Source: Nipponacmea schrenckii
Lineage: Eukaryota > Mollusca > Gastropoda > Lottiidae
Assembly (NCBI GenBank): GCA_030562195.1
Contig: CM060200.1
Coordinates: 17,980,001 to 18,044,000, forward strand
Reading direction: 5' to 3'
Length of the DNA: 64,000 nucleotides
Shown: positions 37,201-48,173 of the stretch, in pieces
Position numbering within the stretch: the stretch's first letter is position 1
How the letters are laid out: every line of letters begins with the position of its first letter
Position numbers and translations under genes: made by a program
Notes under the pieces: model-generated
Told to the model about the DNA's origin: nothing
Databases searched by the model: none
Seen by the model: the letters and a program-made list of their open reading frames with translations, nothing else

Positions 37201-40200
37201 CCAGTAAAGTGTAAGTAGAGTGGGAGTAAAGTATAAGTAGAGTGGAAGTAAAGTGTAAGTAGGGTGGGAGTAAAGTTAAGTATAGTGTGAGTAAAGTGTA
37301 AGTTAAGTGGGAGTAAAGTGTAAGTACAGTGGGAGTATGGTGTAAGTATAGAGGGATAAAGTGTAAGTACTGTGGGATCAAAGTATGCGTATAGTGGGAG
37401 TAAAGTGTAAGTAGAGCGGGAGTAAAGTGAAATTAGAGTGGAAGTAAAGTTTAAGTAGATTGGGAGTAAAGTGTAAGTAGAGTGGGAGTAAAGTGTTAGT
37501 AGAGTGGGAGTAAAGTGTTAGTAGAGTGGGAGTAAAGTGTCAGTAGAGTGGGAGTAAAGTATAGGTATATTAGGAGTAGAGTGTAAGTAGAGTGGGTGTA
37601 AAGTATAAATAGAGTGGGAGTAAAGTGTAAGAAGAGTGGGAGTAAAGTGTAAGTAGAGTGGGAGTAAAGTGTAAGTAGAGTGGGAGTAAAGTGAAAGTAG
37701 AGTGGGGTAAAGTGTAAGTATAGTGGGAGGAAAGTGTAAGTAGAGTGGGAGGAAAGTTTAGTATAGAGGAGTAAAGTGTAAGTAGAAAGGGGGTAAAATG
37801 AAAGTAGAGTTGGAGTAAAGTATAAGTAGAGTAGAGGTAAAGTATAAGTAGAGTGGGAGTAAAGTGTAAGTAGAGTTGGAGTAAAGTGTATGTAGAGTGG
37901 GAGTAAAGTGTAAGTAGAGTGGGAGTAAAGTGTCAGTAGAGTGGGAGTAAAGTGTAAGTAGAGTGGGAGTAAAGTGTAAGTAGAGTGGGAGTAAAGTGTC
38001 AGTATAGTGGGAGTAAAGTATAAGTAGAATGGGAGTAAAGTGTCAGTAGAGTGGGAGTAAAGTATAAGTAGAGTGGGAGTAAAGTGTAAGTAGAGTGGGA
38101 GTAAAGTGTCAGTAGAGTGGGAGTAAAGTGTAAGTAGAGTGGGAGTAAAGTGTAAGTAGAGTGGGAGTAAAGTGTCAGTAGAGTGGGAGTAAAGTATAAG
38201 TAGAATGGGAGTAAAGTATAAGTAGAGTGGGAGTAAAGTATAAGTAGAGTGGGAGTAAAGTATAAGTAGAGTGGGAGTAAAGTGTCAGTAGAGTGGGAGT
38301 AAAGTGTCAGTAGAGTGGGAGTAAAGTATAAGTAGAATGGGAGTAAAGTGTCAGTAGAGTCGGAGTAAAGTGTAAGTAGAGTGGGAGTAAAGTATAAGTA
38401 GAGTGGGAGTAAAGTGTAAGTAGAGTGGGAGTAAAGTGTCAGTAGAGTGGGAGTAAAGTGTCAGTAGAGTGGGAGTAAAGTGTCAGTAGAGTGGGAGTAA
38501 AGTGTAAGTAGAGTGGGAGTAAAGTGTCAGTAGAGTGGGAGTAAAGTGTCAGTAGAGTGGAAGTAAAGTGTAAGTAGAGTGGGAGTAAAGTGTGAGTAGA
38601 GTGGTTGTAAAGTGTAAGTAGAGTGGGAGTAAAGTGTAAGTAGAGTGGGAGTAAAGTGTAAGTAGAGTGGGAGTAAAGTGTAAGTAGAGTGGAAGTAAAG
38701 TGTCAGTAGGGTGGGAGTAAAGTGTCAGTAGAGTGGGAGTAAAGTGTAAGTAGAATGGGAGTAAAGTATAAGTAGAATGAGAGTAAAATGTAAGTAGAGT
38801 GGGGGTAAAGTGTAAGTAGAGTGGAAATAAAATGTAAGTGAGGGGGAGTAAAGTGTAAGTAGAGTAGGGGTAGAGTATAATTAGATTGAAAGTAAAGTGT
38901 AAGTAGAGCGGGAATAAAGTGTAAGTAGAGTGGGAGTAAAGTATAAGTAGAGATGGAATAAAGTGAAAGTAGTGTGGTAGTAAAGTGAAAGTAGAGTGCG
39001 AGTAAAGTGTAAGTAAAGTGCGAGTAAAGTGTGAGTAGAATGGGAGTAAATTGTAGGTATAGAGGAGTAAGGTGTAAGTAGAGTGGGAGTAAAGTGTAAG
39101 TAGAGTGGGACTAAAGTGTAAGTAGAGTGGAAGTGAAGTGTAAGTAGAGTGGGAGTTAAGTGTAAGTATAGAGAAGTAAAGTGTAAGTAGAGTGCGAGTA
39201 AAGTGTAAGTATAGAGAAGTAAAGTGTAAGTAGAGTGGGAGTAAAGTGTAAGTAGAGTGGGAGTAAAGTGTAAGCAGAGTGGGAGTAAAGTGTAAGTAGA
39301 GTGGGAGTAAAGTGTAATTAGAGTGGGAGTAAAGTGTAAGTAGAGTGGGAGTAAAGTGTAAGTAGAGTGGAAGTAAAGTGTAAGTAGAGTGGAAGTAAAG
39401 TGTAAGTAGAGTGGGAATAAAGTGTAAGTATAGAGGAGTAAATTGTAAGTAGAGCGATAGTAAATTGTAAGTATAGTTGAGTAAAATGTAAGTAGAGTGG
39501 GAGTAAAGTGTAAGTATAGTGGGAGTATATAGTGGGAGTAAAGTGTAAGTAGAGTGGAAGTAAAGTGTAAGTAGGGTGGAAGTAAAGTGTAAGTAGGGTG
39601 GGAGTAAAGTGTAAGTAGAGTGGGAGTAAAGTGTAAGTAGAGTGGAAGTAAAGTGTAAGTAGAGTGGAAGTAAAGTGTAAGTATAGTGGGAGTATATAGT
39701 GGGAGTAAAGTGTAAGTAGAGTGGGAGTAAAGTGTAAGTAGAGTGGAAGTAAAGTGTAAGTAGAGTGGGAGTAAAGTGTGAGTAGAGTGGTTGTAAAGTG
39801 TAAGTAGAGTGGGAGTAAAGTGTAAGTAGAGTGGGAGTAAAGTGTAAGTAGAGTGGGAGTAAAGTGTAAGTAGAGTGGGAGTAAAGTGTAAGTAGAGTGG
39901 AAGTAAAGTGTAAGTAGAGTGGTTGTAAAGTGTAAGTAGCGTGGGAGTAAAATGTAAGTAGAGTGGGAGTAAAGTATAAGTAGAGTGGGAGTAAAGTGTA
40001 AGTAGAGTGGAAGTAAAGTGTTAGTAGAGTGGAAGTAAAGTGTTAGTAGAGTGGAAGTAAAGTGTTAGTAGAGTGGGGGTAAAATGTAAGTAGAGTGGGA
40101 GTAAAATGTAAGTAGAGTGGGAGTAAAGTGTAAGTAGAGTGGAAGTAAAGTGTAAGTAGAGTGGGAGTAAAGTGTAAGTAGAGTGGGAGTAAAGTGTAAG

Positions 40201-40715
40201 TAGAGTAGAGGTAAAGTGTAAGTAGAGTGGGAGTAAAATGTAAGTAGAGTGGGAGTAAAATGTAAGTAGAGTGGAAGTAAAATGTAAGTAGAGTGGGAGT
40301 AAAGTGTAAGTAGAGTGGAAGTAAAGTGTAAGTAGAGTGGGAGTAAAGTGTAAGTAGAGTGGGCGTATGGTGTAAGTAGAGTGGGAGTAAAGTGTAAGTA
40401 GAGTGGGAGTAAAGTGTAAGTAGAGTGGGAGTAAAGTGTAAGTAGAGTGGGAGTATAGTGTAAGTAGAGTTGGAGTAAAGTGTAAGTAGAGTGGGAGTAT
40501 AGTGTAAGTAGAGTGGGAGTAAAATGTAAGTAGAGTGGGAGTAAAGTGTAAGTAGAGTGGGAGTAAAGTGTAAGTAGAGTGGGAGTATAGTGTAAGTAGA
40601 GTGGGAGTAAAGTGTAAGTAGAGTGGGAGTATAGTGTAAGTAGAGTGGGAGTAAAGTATAAGTAGAGTGGGAGTAAAGTGTAAGTAGAGTGGGAGTAAAG
40701 TGTAAGTAGAGTAAG
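37200..40715 (+). repeat. 22-bp tandem array, about 160 copies (intronic)
   Basis: Unit 'agagtgggagtaaagtgtaa' plus 'gt', with common variants (tataag, tcagt, ggaag). It fills the intron just downstream of the PAN-like exon on the minus strand. Reverse-complement arrays of the same unit occur at 52790-54000 and 55085-55965. The long minus-strand frame 40021-40902 starts inside the exon and then runs through this array, so its Thr/Leu/Tyr-rich part is not a protein. Confidence 0.97.
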
Positions 40716-40778
40716 TTAGAAGGTTTAATTGAATTGTAGCCAATATATTAGAGGTTGTAAAGCTAGTGACATACTTAC

Positions 40779-41015
40779 CCTGTGTTGTAGGAACAGTTGC
40801 ATCAGGCGTGCATACTTTTAAAGAATGTATTGTTCCTGTTCGAGAACTTGTCCGCTCATCTAAAGCGAAATAACATATGGGATGTTGATGATAAATCGCC
40901 ACACAAGAACTGTCAACTCGGCACGCCTCTTCACATTGATCTATAGTCTTCTGACCTTTAAACTCTCCATCACCTAACCCAGTTGTATCCGGCGTTCTTT
41001 TGAACGTACATGTTT
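40779..41015 (-). CDS. PAN/apple-like domain exon 1 of a secreted modular protein
   Basis: A 237-bp exon with acceptor 'atcttttcag' (ends 41016) and donor 'gtaagtat' (from 40778), phase 1 at both ends. The 79-codon frame is open with six cysteines: 'TCTFKRTPD', 'DQCEEACRVD', 'SSCVAIYH', 'ICYFALDE' and 'LKVCTPD'. This arrangement fits a PAN/apple-type extracellular domain. Joined to exon 41271-41340, the split codon becomes GAA (Glu), placing the domain immediately after a signal peptide. A nearly identical inverted copy lies at 54794-55030, differing at a few residues (for example HQH versus HQN, PDA versus PDT). Expected role is extracellular binding; no specific ligand can be inferred. Confidence 0.75.
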
Positions 41016-41064
41016 CTGAAAAGATATAAACAATTTCTAATAGAAATTGAAAAAACTATAGTGA

Positions 41065-41270
41065 TCTAATCTATGTTAGAGAAGATAAAAAGACAGGAAT
41101 ACCTGATCTAATCTGTTTAAGAGAAGATAAAAAGACAGGAATACCTGATCTAATCTGTGTTAGAGAAGATAAAAAGACAGGAATACCTGATCTAATCTGT
41201 GTTAGAGAAGATAAAAAGACAGGAATACCTGATCTAATCTGTGATAGAGAAGATAAAAAGACAGGAATAC
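41065..41270 (-). repeat. 42-bp tandem repeat bearing splice-like sites (intron 1)
   Basis: Five to six copies. On the minus strand each unit reads 'attagatcag' then 'gtattcctg', a pyrimidine-rich stretch and 'aacacag'. The unit thus contains a donor-like GT after the exon-1 end sequence and an acceptor-like AG. In frame it would encode a 14-residue repeat ('QIRSGIPVFLSSLT'), but the last unit runs into a stop ('acatag'), so retention would truncate the protein. Confidence 0.9.
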
Positions 41271-41340
41271 CTGATCTAATCTGTGTAAAATAAGTCAATA
41301 TCATTACCAATATTGCCAGAAAATTAATCTTGTCAGCCAT
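41271..41340 (-). CDS. Signal-peptide exon of the PAN-like gene
   Basis: ATG at 41340-41338 (minus strand), then 23 codons plus one base to the donor 'gtattcc' (41270). The peptide has a short charged start ('MADK'), a hydrophobic core ('INFLAILVMILTYF') and a polar end ('TQIRS'), which is a classic secretion signal. The phase-1 end matches the phase-1 start of exon 40779-41015, and cleavage would fall at or just before the exon junction. A 'tttcag' about 15 bp upstream of the ATG may be the acceptor of a 5'-UTR intron. This exon is absent from the inverted copy at 54.4 kb. Confidence 0.7.
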
Positions 41341-41820
41341 TGTTAGTTCCTAACCTGAAACACAATATCAAAATACAACTTTCACATAATGACAGGAAAG
41401 GCTACTCGAACTCTGACATCTTCAAGATAAATAATTATAATTATTTCAATCTAGATTTTCTCTATTTCTGTGATACTTATTCATCGTTATTGGTTAGAAT
41501 CGAAAACATGTGTGTTTTCAATAAATAAAATAGGCCTATCAATTAAAAGAAATTTGTAAAATATTTACTAGTATATACATGCCTTATTATTAAGGACGTC
41601 AACTTGACATTAAGTTAAATTAAACGGCAGTATCCAAAATATTCATTATTAAACTCATCATAAATTATATTTGAAAATAGTTCTAAAATATGTTATTAAT
41701 ATACATGTATAACTTGATTAAACTGAATTAGGTTTTATTAAAAATGGAACGTACTAATTGTTAATTCAGCAGTTTAACCTCGTGTTGGTGTTTGACTCTA
41801 TATTGACCTAATATTTTTAG
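41341..41820. other. Upstream region of the PAN-like gene
   Basis: AT-rich sequence 5' of the signal-peptide exon on the minus strand. It probably contains the 5' UTR or promoter, but no specific element could be identified. Confidence 0.35.
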
Positions 41821-42772
41821 TTGAAACATTGAGAATAACAAGGGGACGTATCTCTCTACAATAACGAACTATACAAGTTGAAACATTGAGAATAACAAAG
41901 GGACGTATCTCTCTACAAATAACGAACTATACAAGTTGAAACATTGAGAATAACAAGGGGACGTATCTCTCTACAATAACGAACTATACAAGTTGAAACA
42001 TTGAGAATAACAAGGGGACGTATCTCTCTACAATAACGAACTATACAAGTTGAAACATTGAGAATAACAAGGGGACGTATCTCTCTACAATAACGAACTA
42101 TACAAGTTGAAACATTGAGAATAACAAGGGGACGTATCTCTTTACAATAACGAACTATACAAGTTGAAACATTGAGAATAACAAGGGGACGTTTCTCTCT
42201 ACAATAACGAACTATACAAGTTGAAACATTGAGAATAACAAGGGGACGTATCTCTTTACAATAGCGAACTATACAAGTTGAAACATTGAGAATAACAAGG
42301 GGACGTATCTCTCTACAATAACGAACTATACAAGTTGAAACATTGAGAATAACAAGGGGACGTATCTCTCTACAATAACGAACTATACAAGTTGAAACAT
42401 TGAGAATAACAAGGGGACGTATCTCTCTACAATAACGAAAACGGGTATACAAGTTGAAACATTGAGAATAACAAGGGGACGTATCTCTCTACAATAACGA
42501 ACTATACAAGTTGAAACATTGAGAATAACAAGGGGACGTATCTCTCTACAATAACGAACTATACAAGTTGAAACATTGAGAATAACAAGGGGACGTATCT
42601 CTCTACAATAACGAACTATACAAGTTGAAACATTGAGAATAACAAGGGGACGTATCTCTCTACAATAACGAACTATACAAGTTGAAACATTGAGAATAAC
42701 AAGGGGACGTATCTCTCTACAATAACGAACTATACAAGTTGAAACATTGAGAATAACAAGGGGACGTATATG
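41820..42772 (+). repeat. 57-bp tandem array
   Basis: About 16-17 copies of a 57-bp unit containing 'acaagttgaaacattgagaa' and 'aaggggacgtatctctct'. Because 57 is divisible by three, periodic minus-strand frames (41913-42452, 42383-42859) stay open as artefacts. Confidence 0.97.
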
Positions 42773-43173
42773 TTTGTAGTAGATTTGTAAAATAGTTATA
42801 ATAACTGTGATAATTTTGAACTGTGATAATTTTGAACTGTGATATTTTCTTGGCCACACGTTTGATACGTGTTGGTTTGAGTGAATAATGTTGTGGAAAT
42901 GGGTATTTTGTACTTGTTGACACGATTACTTCCTGTCCGATCTGGTATGTGTTCGTGTCGCCAATTGATGGTTCTTCGCACGTGCAAAGCATGAGATGGT
43001 ATGGGAAAAGATATAAAAACTGGTCGGTAGTATGTTATATCGCAATATTGTATCTAGACTTAGGTACGAATACATGTCTATTGGTAATAGTTTCTAGAAG
43101 GTGTCTCTGGCCACGGACGTCACTTATAACATCTAAGAGAGTAGACGAGGTCTTTCCACTTTAATAAGGAAGG
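42772..43173. other. Unassigned sequence
   Basis: A minus-strand frame beginning ATG at 42992 ('MLCTCEEPSIGDTNTYQIG') is open for about 50 codons before an 'atcacag'-like repeat. It has no recognised domain and I do not call it. Confidence 0.35.
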
Positions 43174-43637
43174 ATGGCGACCATTACTCGATGCTACTCC
43201 AAGGAAAATTCCGTAAAGGTAAATAATATAGATCTTAAGAAAATAAAATTAGAAGATGTAATAGACGCTGTAGAGAAGTTTACTGGTTTAGGTTCATGTA
43301 ACGCGTGTGTACCACGCCCCCAAATTGTATTGAGATCACCGTTGACTCGGTAGAGAACGCAACCCTCCTGTGTGATGGGCTTGATGTAAGCGGATCGAAT
43401 TATTCTGTAGACTTTTGCTTCTCTAAATATACTGTAGTATCTGTTTTTAACCCTTCCCATGTAATCGATGATGTAATTGTTAAGAAACTTGAACAATATA
43501 AGATAGAAACTGTAGACAACGTAGTAAGACACTATTACAAGACACACCCGACCATAGCAGACGGAACTAGGCAGGTTAAATGCAAGTTCCCCCCCCCCAT
43601 CCTTCTCTCGCTCCACTGGGATAAGATTCTGTTTTAG
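43174..43637 (+). pseudogene. Retrotransposon ORF1/gag-like (RRM-like) fragment
   Basis: ATG at 43174 starts a frame ('MATITRCYSKENSVKVNNI', 'LEDVIDAVEKFTGLGSCNAC') that stops at 43354. The same protein continues one frame over from 43319 ('NCIEITVDSVENATLLCDGL', 'YTVVSVFNPSHVIDDVIVKK', 'IADGTRQVKCKFP'). The switch falls in a C run at 43316-43321, so it is a one-base indel or a sequencing error. The pattern resembles the N-terminal, RRM-like part of zinc-knuckle ORF1 proteins of non-LTR retrotransposons, from memory of the family. The zinc knuckles are missing because the frame runs through a second C run into the 25-bp array. Confidence 0.5.
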
Positions 43638-46600
43638 TTCTACTGTATTTATACTGTTTTAGTTCTACTGTATTTAGTCTGTTTTAGTTCTACTGTAATT
43701 AGTCTGTTTTAGTTCTACTGTATTTATACTGTTTTAGTTCTACTGTATTTAGTCTGTTTTAGTTCTACTGTAATTAGTCTGTTTTAGTTCTACTGTATTT
43801 AGTCTGTTTTAGTTCTACTGTAATTAGTCTGTTTTAGTTCTACTGTATTTAGTCTGTTTTAGTTCTACTGTATTTATACTGTTTTAGTTCTACTGTATTT
43901 ATACTGTTTTAGTTCTACTGTATTTAGTCTGTTTTAGTTCTACTGTATTTAGTCTGTTTTAGTTCTACTGTATTTAGTCTGTTTTAGTTCTACTGTATTT
44001 AGTCTGTTTTAGTTCTACTGTATTTAGTCTGTTTTAGTTCTACTGTATTTAGTCTGTTTTAGTTCTACTGTATTTATACTGTTTTAGTTCTACTGTATTT
44101 AGTCTGTTTTAGTTCTACTGTATTTAGTCTGTTTTAGTTCTACTGTATTTATAGTGTTTTAGTTCTACTGCATTTATACTGTTTTAGTTCTACTGTATTT
44201 AGTCTGTTTTAGTTCTACTGTATTTAGTCTGTTTTAGTTCTACTGTATTTATAGTGTTTTAGTTCTACTGTATTTATACTGTTTTAGTTCTACTGTATTT
44301 AGTCTGTTTTAGTTCTACTGTATTTAGTCTGTTTTAGTTCTACTGTATTTATACTGTTTTAGTTCTACTGTATTTATACTGTTTTAGTTCTACTGTATTT
44401 AGTCTGTTTTAGTTCTACTGTATTTATACTGTTTTAGTTCTACTGTATTTATACTGTTTTAGTTCTACTGTATTTATACTGTTTTAGTTCTACTGTAATT
44501 AGTCTGTTTTAGTTCTACTGTATTTAGTCTGTTTTAGTTCTACTGTATTTAGTCTGTTTTAGTTCTACTGTATTTATACTGTTTTAGTTCTACTGTATTT
44601 AGTCTGTTTTAGTTCTACTGTATTTATACTGTTTTAGTTCTACTGTATTTATACTGTTTTAGTTCTACTGTATTTATACTGTTTTAGTTCTACTGTATTT
44701 ATACTGTTTTAGTTCTACTGTATTTATACTGTTTTAGTTCTACTGTATTTAGTCTGTTTTAGTTCTACTGTATTTATACTGTTTTAGTTCTACTGTATTT
44801 AGTCTGTTTTAGTTCTACTGTATTTAGTCTGTTTTAGTTCTACTGTATTTATACTGTTTTAGTTCTACTGTATTTAGTCTGTTTTAGTTCTACTGTATTT
44901 ATACTGTTTTAGTTCTACTGTATTTAGTCTGTTTTAGTTCTACTGTATTTATACTGTTTTAGTTCTACTGTAATTATACTGTTTTAGTTCTACTGTATTT
45001 AGTCTGTTTTAGTTCTACTGTATTTATACTGTTTTAGTTCTACTGTATTTATACTGTTTTAGTTCTACTGTATTTATACTGTTTTAGTTCTACTGTATTT
45101 ATACTGTTTTAGTTCTACTGTATTTATACTGTTTTAGTTCTACTGTATTTAGTCTGTTTTAGTTCTACTGTATTTAGTCTGTTTTAGTTCTACTGTATTT
45201 AGTCTGTTTTAGTTCTACTGTATTTAGTCTGTTTTAGTTCTACTGTATTTATACTGTTTTAGTTCTACTGTATTTATACTGTTTTAGTTCTACTGTATTT
45301 ATACTGTTTTAGTTCTACTGTATTTATACTGTTTTAGTTCTACTGTATTTAGTCTGTTTTAGTTCTACTGTATTTAGTCTGTTTTAGTTCTACTGTATTT
45401 AGTCTGTTTTAGTTCTACTGTATTTAGTCTGTTTTAGTTCTACTGTATTTATACTGTTTTAGTTCTACTGTATTTAGTCTGTTTTAGTTCTACTGTATTT
45501 AGTCTGTTTTAGTTCTACTGTATTTAGTCTGTTTTAGTTCTACTGTATTTAGTCTGTTTTAGTTCTACTGTATTTATACTGTTTTAGTTCTACTGTATTT
45601 AGTCTGTTTTAGTTCTACTGTATTTAGTCTGTTTTAGTTCTACTGTATTTAGTCTGTTTTAGTTCTACTGTATTTATACTGTTTTAGTTCTACTGTATTT
45701 AGTCTGTTTTAGTTCTACTGTATTTAGTCTGTTTTAGTTCTACTGTATTTAGTCTGTTTTAGTTCTACTGTATTTATACTGTTTTAGTTCTACTGTATTT
45801 AGTCTGTTTTAGTTCTACTGTATTTATACTGTTTTAGTTCTACTGTATTTATACTGTTTTAGTTCTACTGTATTTATTCTGTTTTAGTTCTACTGTATTT
45901 ATACTGTTTTAGTTCTACTGTATTTAGTCTGTTTTAGTTCTACTGTATTTAGTCTGTTTTAGTTCTACTGTATTTATACTGTTTTAGTTCTACTGTATTT
46001 ATACTGTTTTAGTTCTACTGTATTTATACTGTTTTAGTTCTACTGTATTTATACTGTTTTAGTTCTACTGTATTTATACTGTTTTAGTTCTACTGTATTT
46101 AGTCTGTTTTAGTTCTACTGTATTTAGTCTGTTTTAGTTCTACTGTATTTATACTGTTTTAGTTCTACTGTATTTATAATGTTTTAGTTCTACTGTATTT
46201 AGTCTGTTTTAGTTCTACTGTATTTAGTCTGTTTTAGTTCTACTGTATTTATACTGTTTTAGTTCTACTGTATTTATAATGTTTTAGTTCTACTGTATTT
46301 AGTCTGTTTTAGTTCTACTGTATTTATACTGTTTTAGTTCTACTGTATTTATACTGTTTTAGTTCTACTGTATTTAGTCTGTTTTAGTTCTACTGTATTT
46401 ATACTGTTTTAGTTCTACTGTATTTAGTCTGTTTTAGTTCTAGTGTATTTATACTGTTTTAGTTCTACTGTATTTATACTGTTTTAGTTCTACTGTATTT
46501 ATTCTGTTTTAGTTCTACTGTATTTATTCTGTTTTAGTTCTACTGTATTTATTCTGTTTTAGTTCTACTGTATTTATTCTGTTTTAGTTCTACTGTATTT

Positions 46601-47093
46601 ATAATGTTTTAGTTCTACTGTATTTATTCTGTTTTAGTTCTACTGTATTTAGTCTGTTTTAGTTCTATTGTATTTAGTCTGTTTTAGTTCTATTGTATTT
46701 AGTCTGTTTTAGTTCTAGTGTATTTATAATGTTTTAGTTCTACTGTATTTATTCTGTTTTAGTTCTACTGTATTTAGTCTGTTTTAGTTCTATTGTATTT
46801 AGTCTGTTTTAGTTCTAGTGTATTTAGTCTGTTTTAGTTCTAGTGTATTTATACTGTTTTAGTTCTACTGTATATATACTGTTTTAGTTCTACTGTATTT
46901 ATTCTGTTTTAGTTCTACTGTATTTATACTGTTTTAGTTCTACTGTATTTATACTGTTTTAGTTCTACTGTATTTATTCTGTTTTAGTTCTACTGTATTT
47001 ATTCTGTTTTAGTTCTACTGTATTTATTCTGTTTTAGTTCTACTGTATTTATACTGTTTTAATTCTACTGTATTTATACTGTTTTAGTTCTAC
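43628..47093 (+). repeat. 25-bp tandem array, about 138 copies, two interspersed variants
   Basis: A strictly periodic 25-bp unit ('gttttagttctactgtattt' plus 'agtct' or 'atact'; rarer 'attct', 'ataat' and 'taattagtct'). Substitutions outside the variable 5 bp are very rare. The array starts at the point where the ORF1-like frame ends ('gattctgttttag') and stops at a SINE/inverted-repeat unit. Confidence 0.98.
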
Positions 47094-48173
47094 AAAATTT
47101 GTGCTGAAAATTGGCTGAACGGGTTCCGAACCAGCGATCTCAGAGTCAGGCACCTAATCGCCAGCAATACATGTCAACCGTCTACACCACTCGGCCAACG
47201 GACCATCCACAAAAATGGAAGGCCGCGAACCGTTAGACTTTACTGCGAACTAGCATTACCCCTCTGATAATCGGTAACGACACAGCTCCTAAGGCTGATT
47301 ACATGACTCGTTCGGGTCTCAGCCAATTTTCAGCACGAGAATCTGTGCTAAACCAAGAAAGTGTTATCCAAATAACGAAAATATTGTTGCAACAACACTT
47401 TCTAAATGTCATTAAATCATCTCATAATATTACTCATTTTAAATCATTTTTATGAGTGGAGGTACAAGTATTAGCATTCTACGAAAACTTTAATTTAGTC
47501 AATGTTTAAATATCGTAAGAAACTCTCATTTTTCAGATTTAAAAATAAAATCGTCGCATCCAAAATAAAAACACACTGAAATAAATAAACAAAATAAAAA
47601 AGAAGGTACTAACAGTTAGATGAAATATCACAGTTGAATATCACTGATCAATATTCCAGAGAAATGTTGGTATCGATGAAAATAACGTCGTGGCACCGCG
47701 CACCTGTTTATGTTTCCAATTTTAAAGTCTGTATGTTAATTTCCGATTCAAGGTGTATATATATGTGTGTGTATACTTGACAATGTATGGTGTATTGACA
47801 GGTCGTTTTACATTATAAACACTATTGTTATACAAGATACATAGGATATTTAAGGCCCAACTCCGCATTAAGGTTGACAAACTTAATATTTACAATTTGA
47901 CCTGCCTAAATAATGTCACTAAAAATTACTTAATGCAGTACAATACAATACAAATGTCTTCTCTTCCATTAGTAACTATATGTCGAGCTTAGGTCCCGTT
48001 TCAACAAAGCTTTTTCAACCAATCAATGGATATAACCCGAAGTAGAACAGTTATAGATGATATCTAGAAACTGGTTCTACTTGGTTGATTCGTTTGATCC
48101 TAGAATCTTAGTGATTTTCAACCACCTCATTCATCTTTTTGTTATTGCCAATTTTCAGCACTAGAATCTGCAA
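47094..48173 (+). mobile_element. Copy 2 of the dispersed element, with inverted termini
   Basis: Left end has 'gtgctgaaaattggc' (47101-47115) and right end 'gccaattttcagcac' followed by 'agaatctg' (48151-48173), an inverted pair. A further right-type copy lies internally at 47319-47342. The 47395-48173 part equals 12236-13053. No open frame. It could be a non-autonomous terminal-inverted-repeat element, or a SINE-like unit (47101-47342) next to an older repeat. Confidence 0.55.
47119..47198 (-). repeat. tRNA-like SINE head
   Basis: On the minus strand there is an A-box-like 'TGGCCGAGTGG' (47197-47187) and a B-box-like 'GGTTCGGAACC' (47132-47122) about 65 bp later, with a tRNA-Leu/Ser-like body between. 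The B box has a mismatch, so this is a tRNA-derived SINE promoter or tRNA pseudogene rather than a functional tRNA. It is enclosed by the inverted repeats at 47101 and 47335. Confidence 0.6.

Noticed and set aside
40021..40902. 293-codon minus-strand frame rich in Leu/Tyr/Thr
   Set aside because: Its first part is the PAN-like exon read past its splice donor; the rest is the 22-bp intronic array.
42796..42992. Minus-strand frame starting 'MLCTCEEPSIGD'
   Set aside because: Open for only about 50 codons with no family recognised, and its end runs into short tandem repeats.
43628..47093. CRISPR-like regular repeat
   Set aside because: Units are directly contiguous 25-mers with no unique spacers, in a eukaryotic setting with no cas genes. 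It is a minisatellite.
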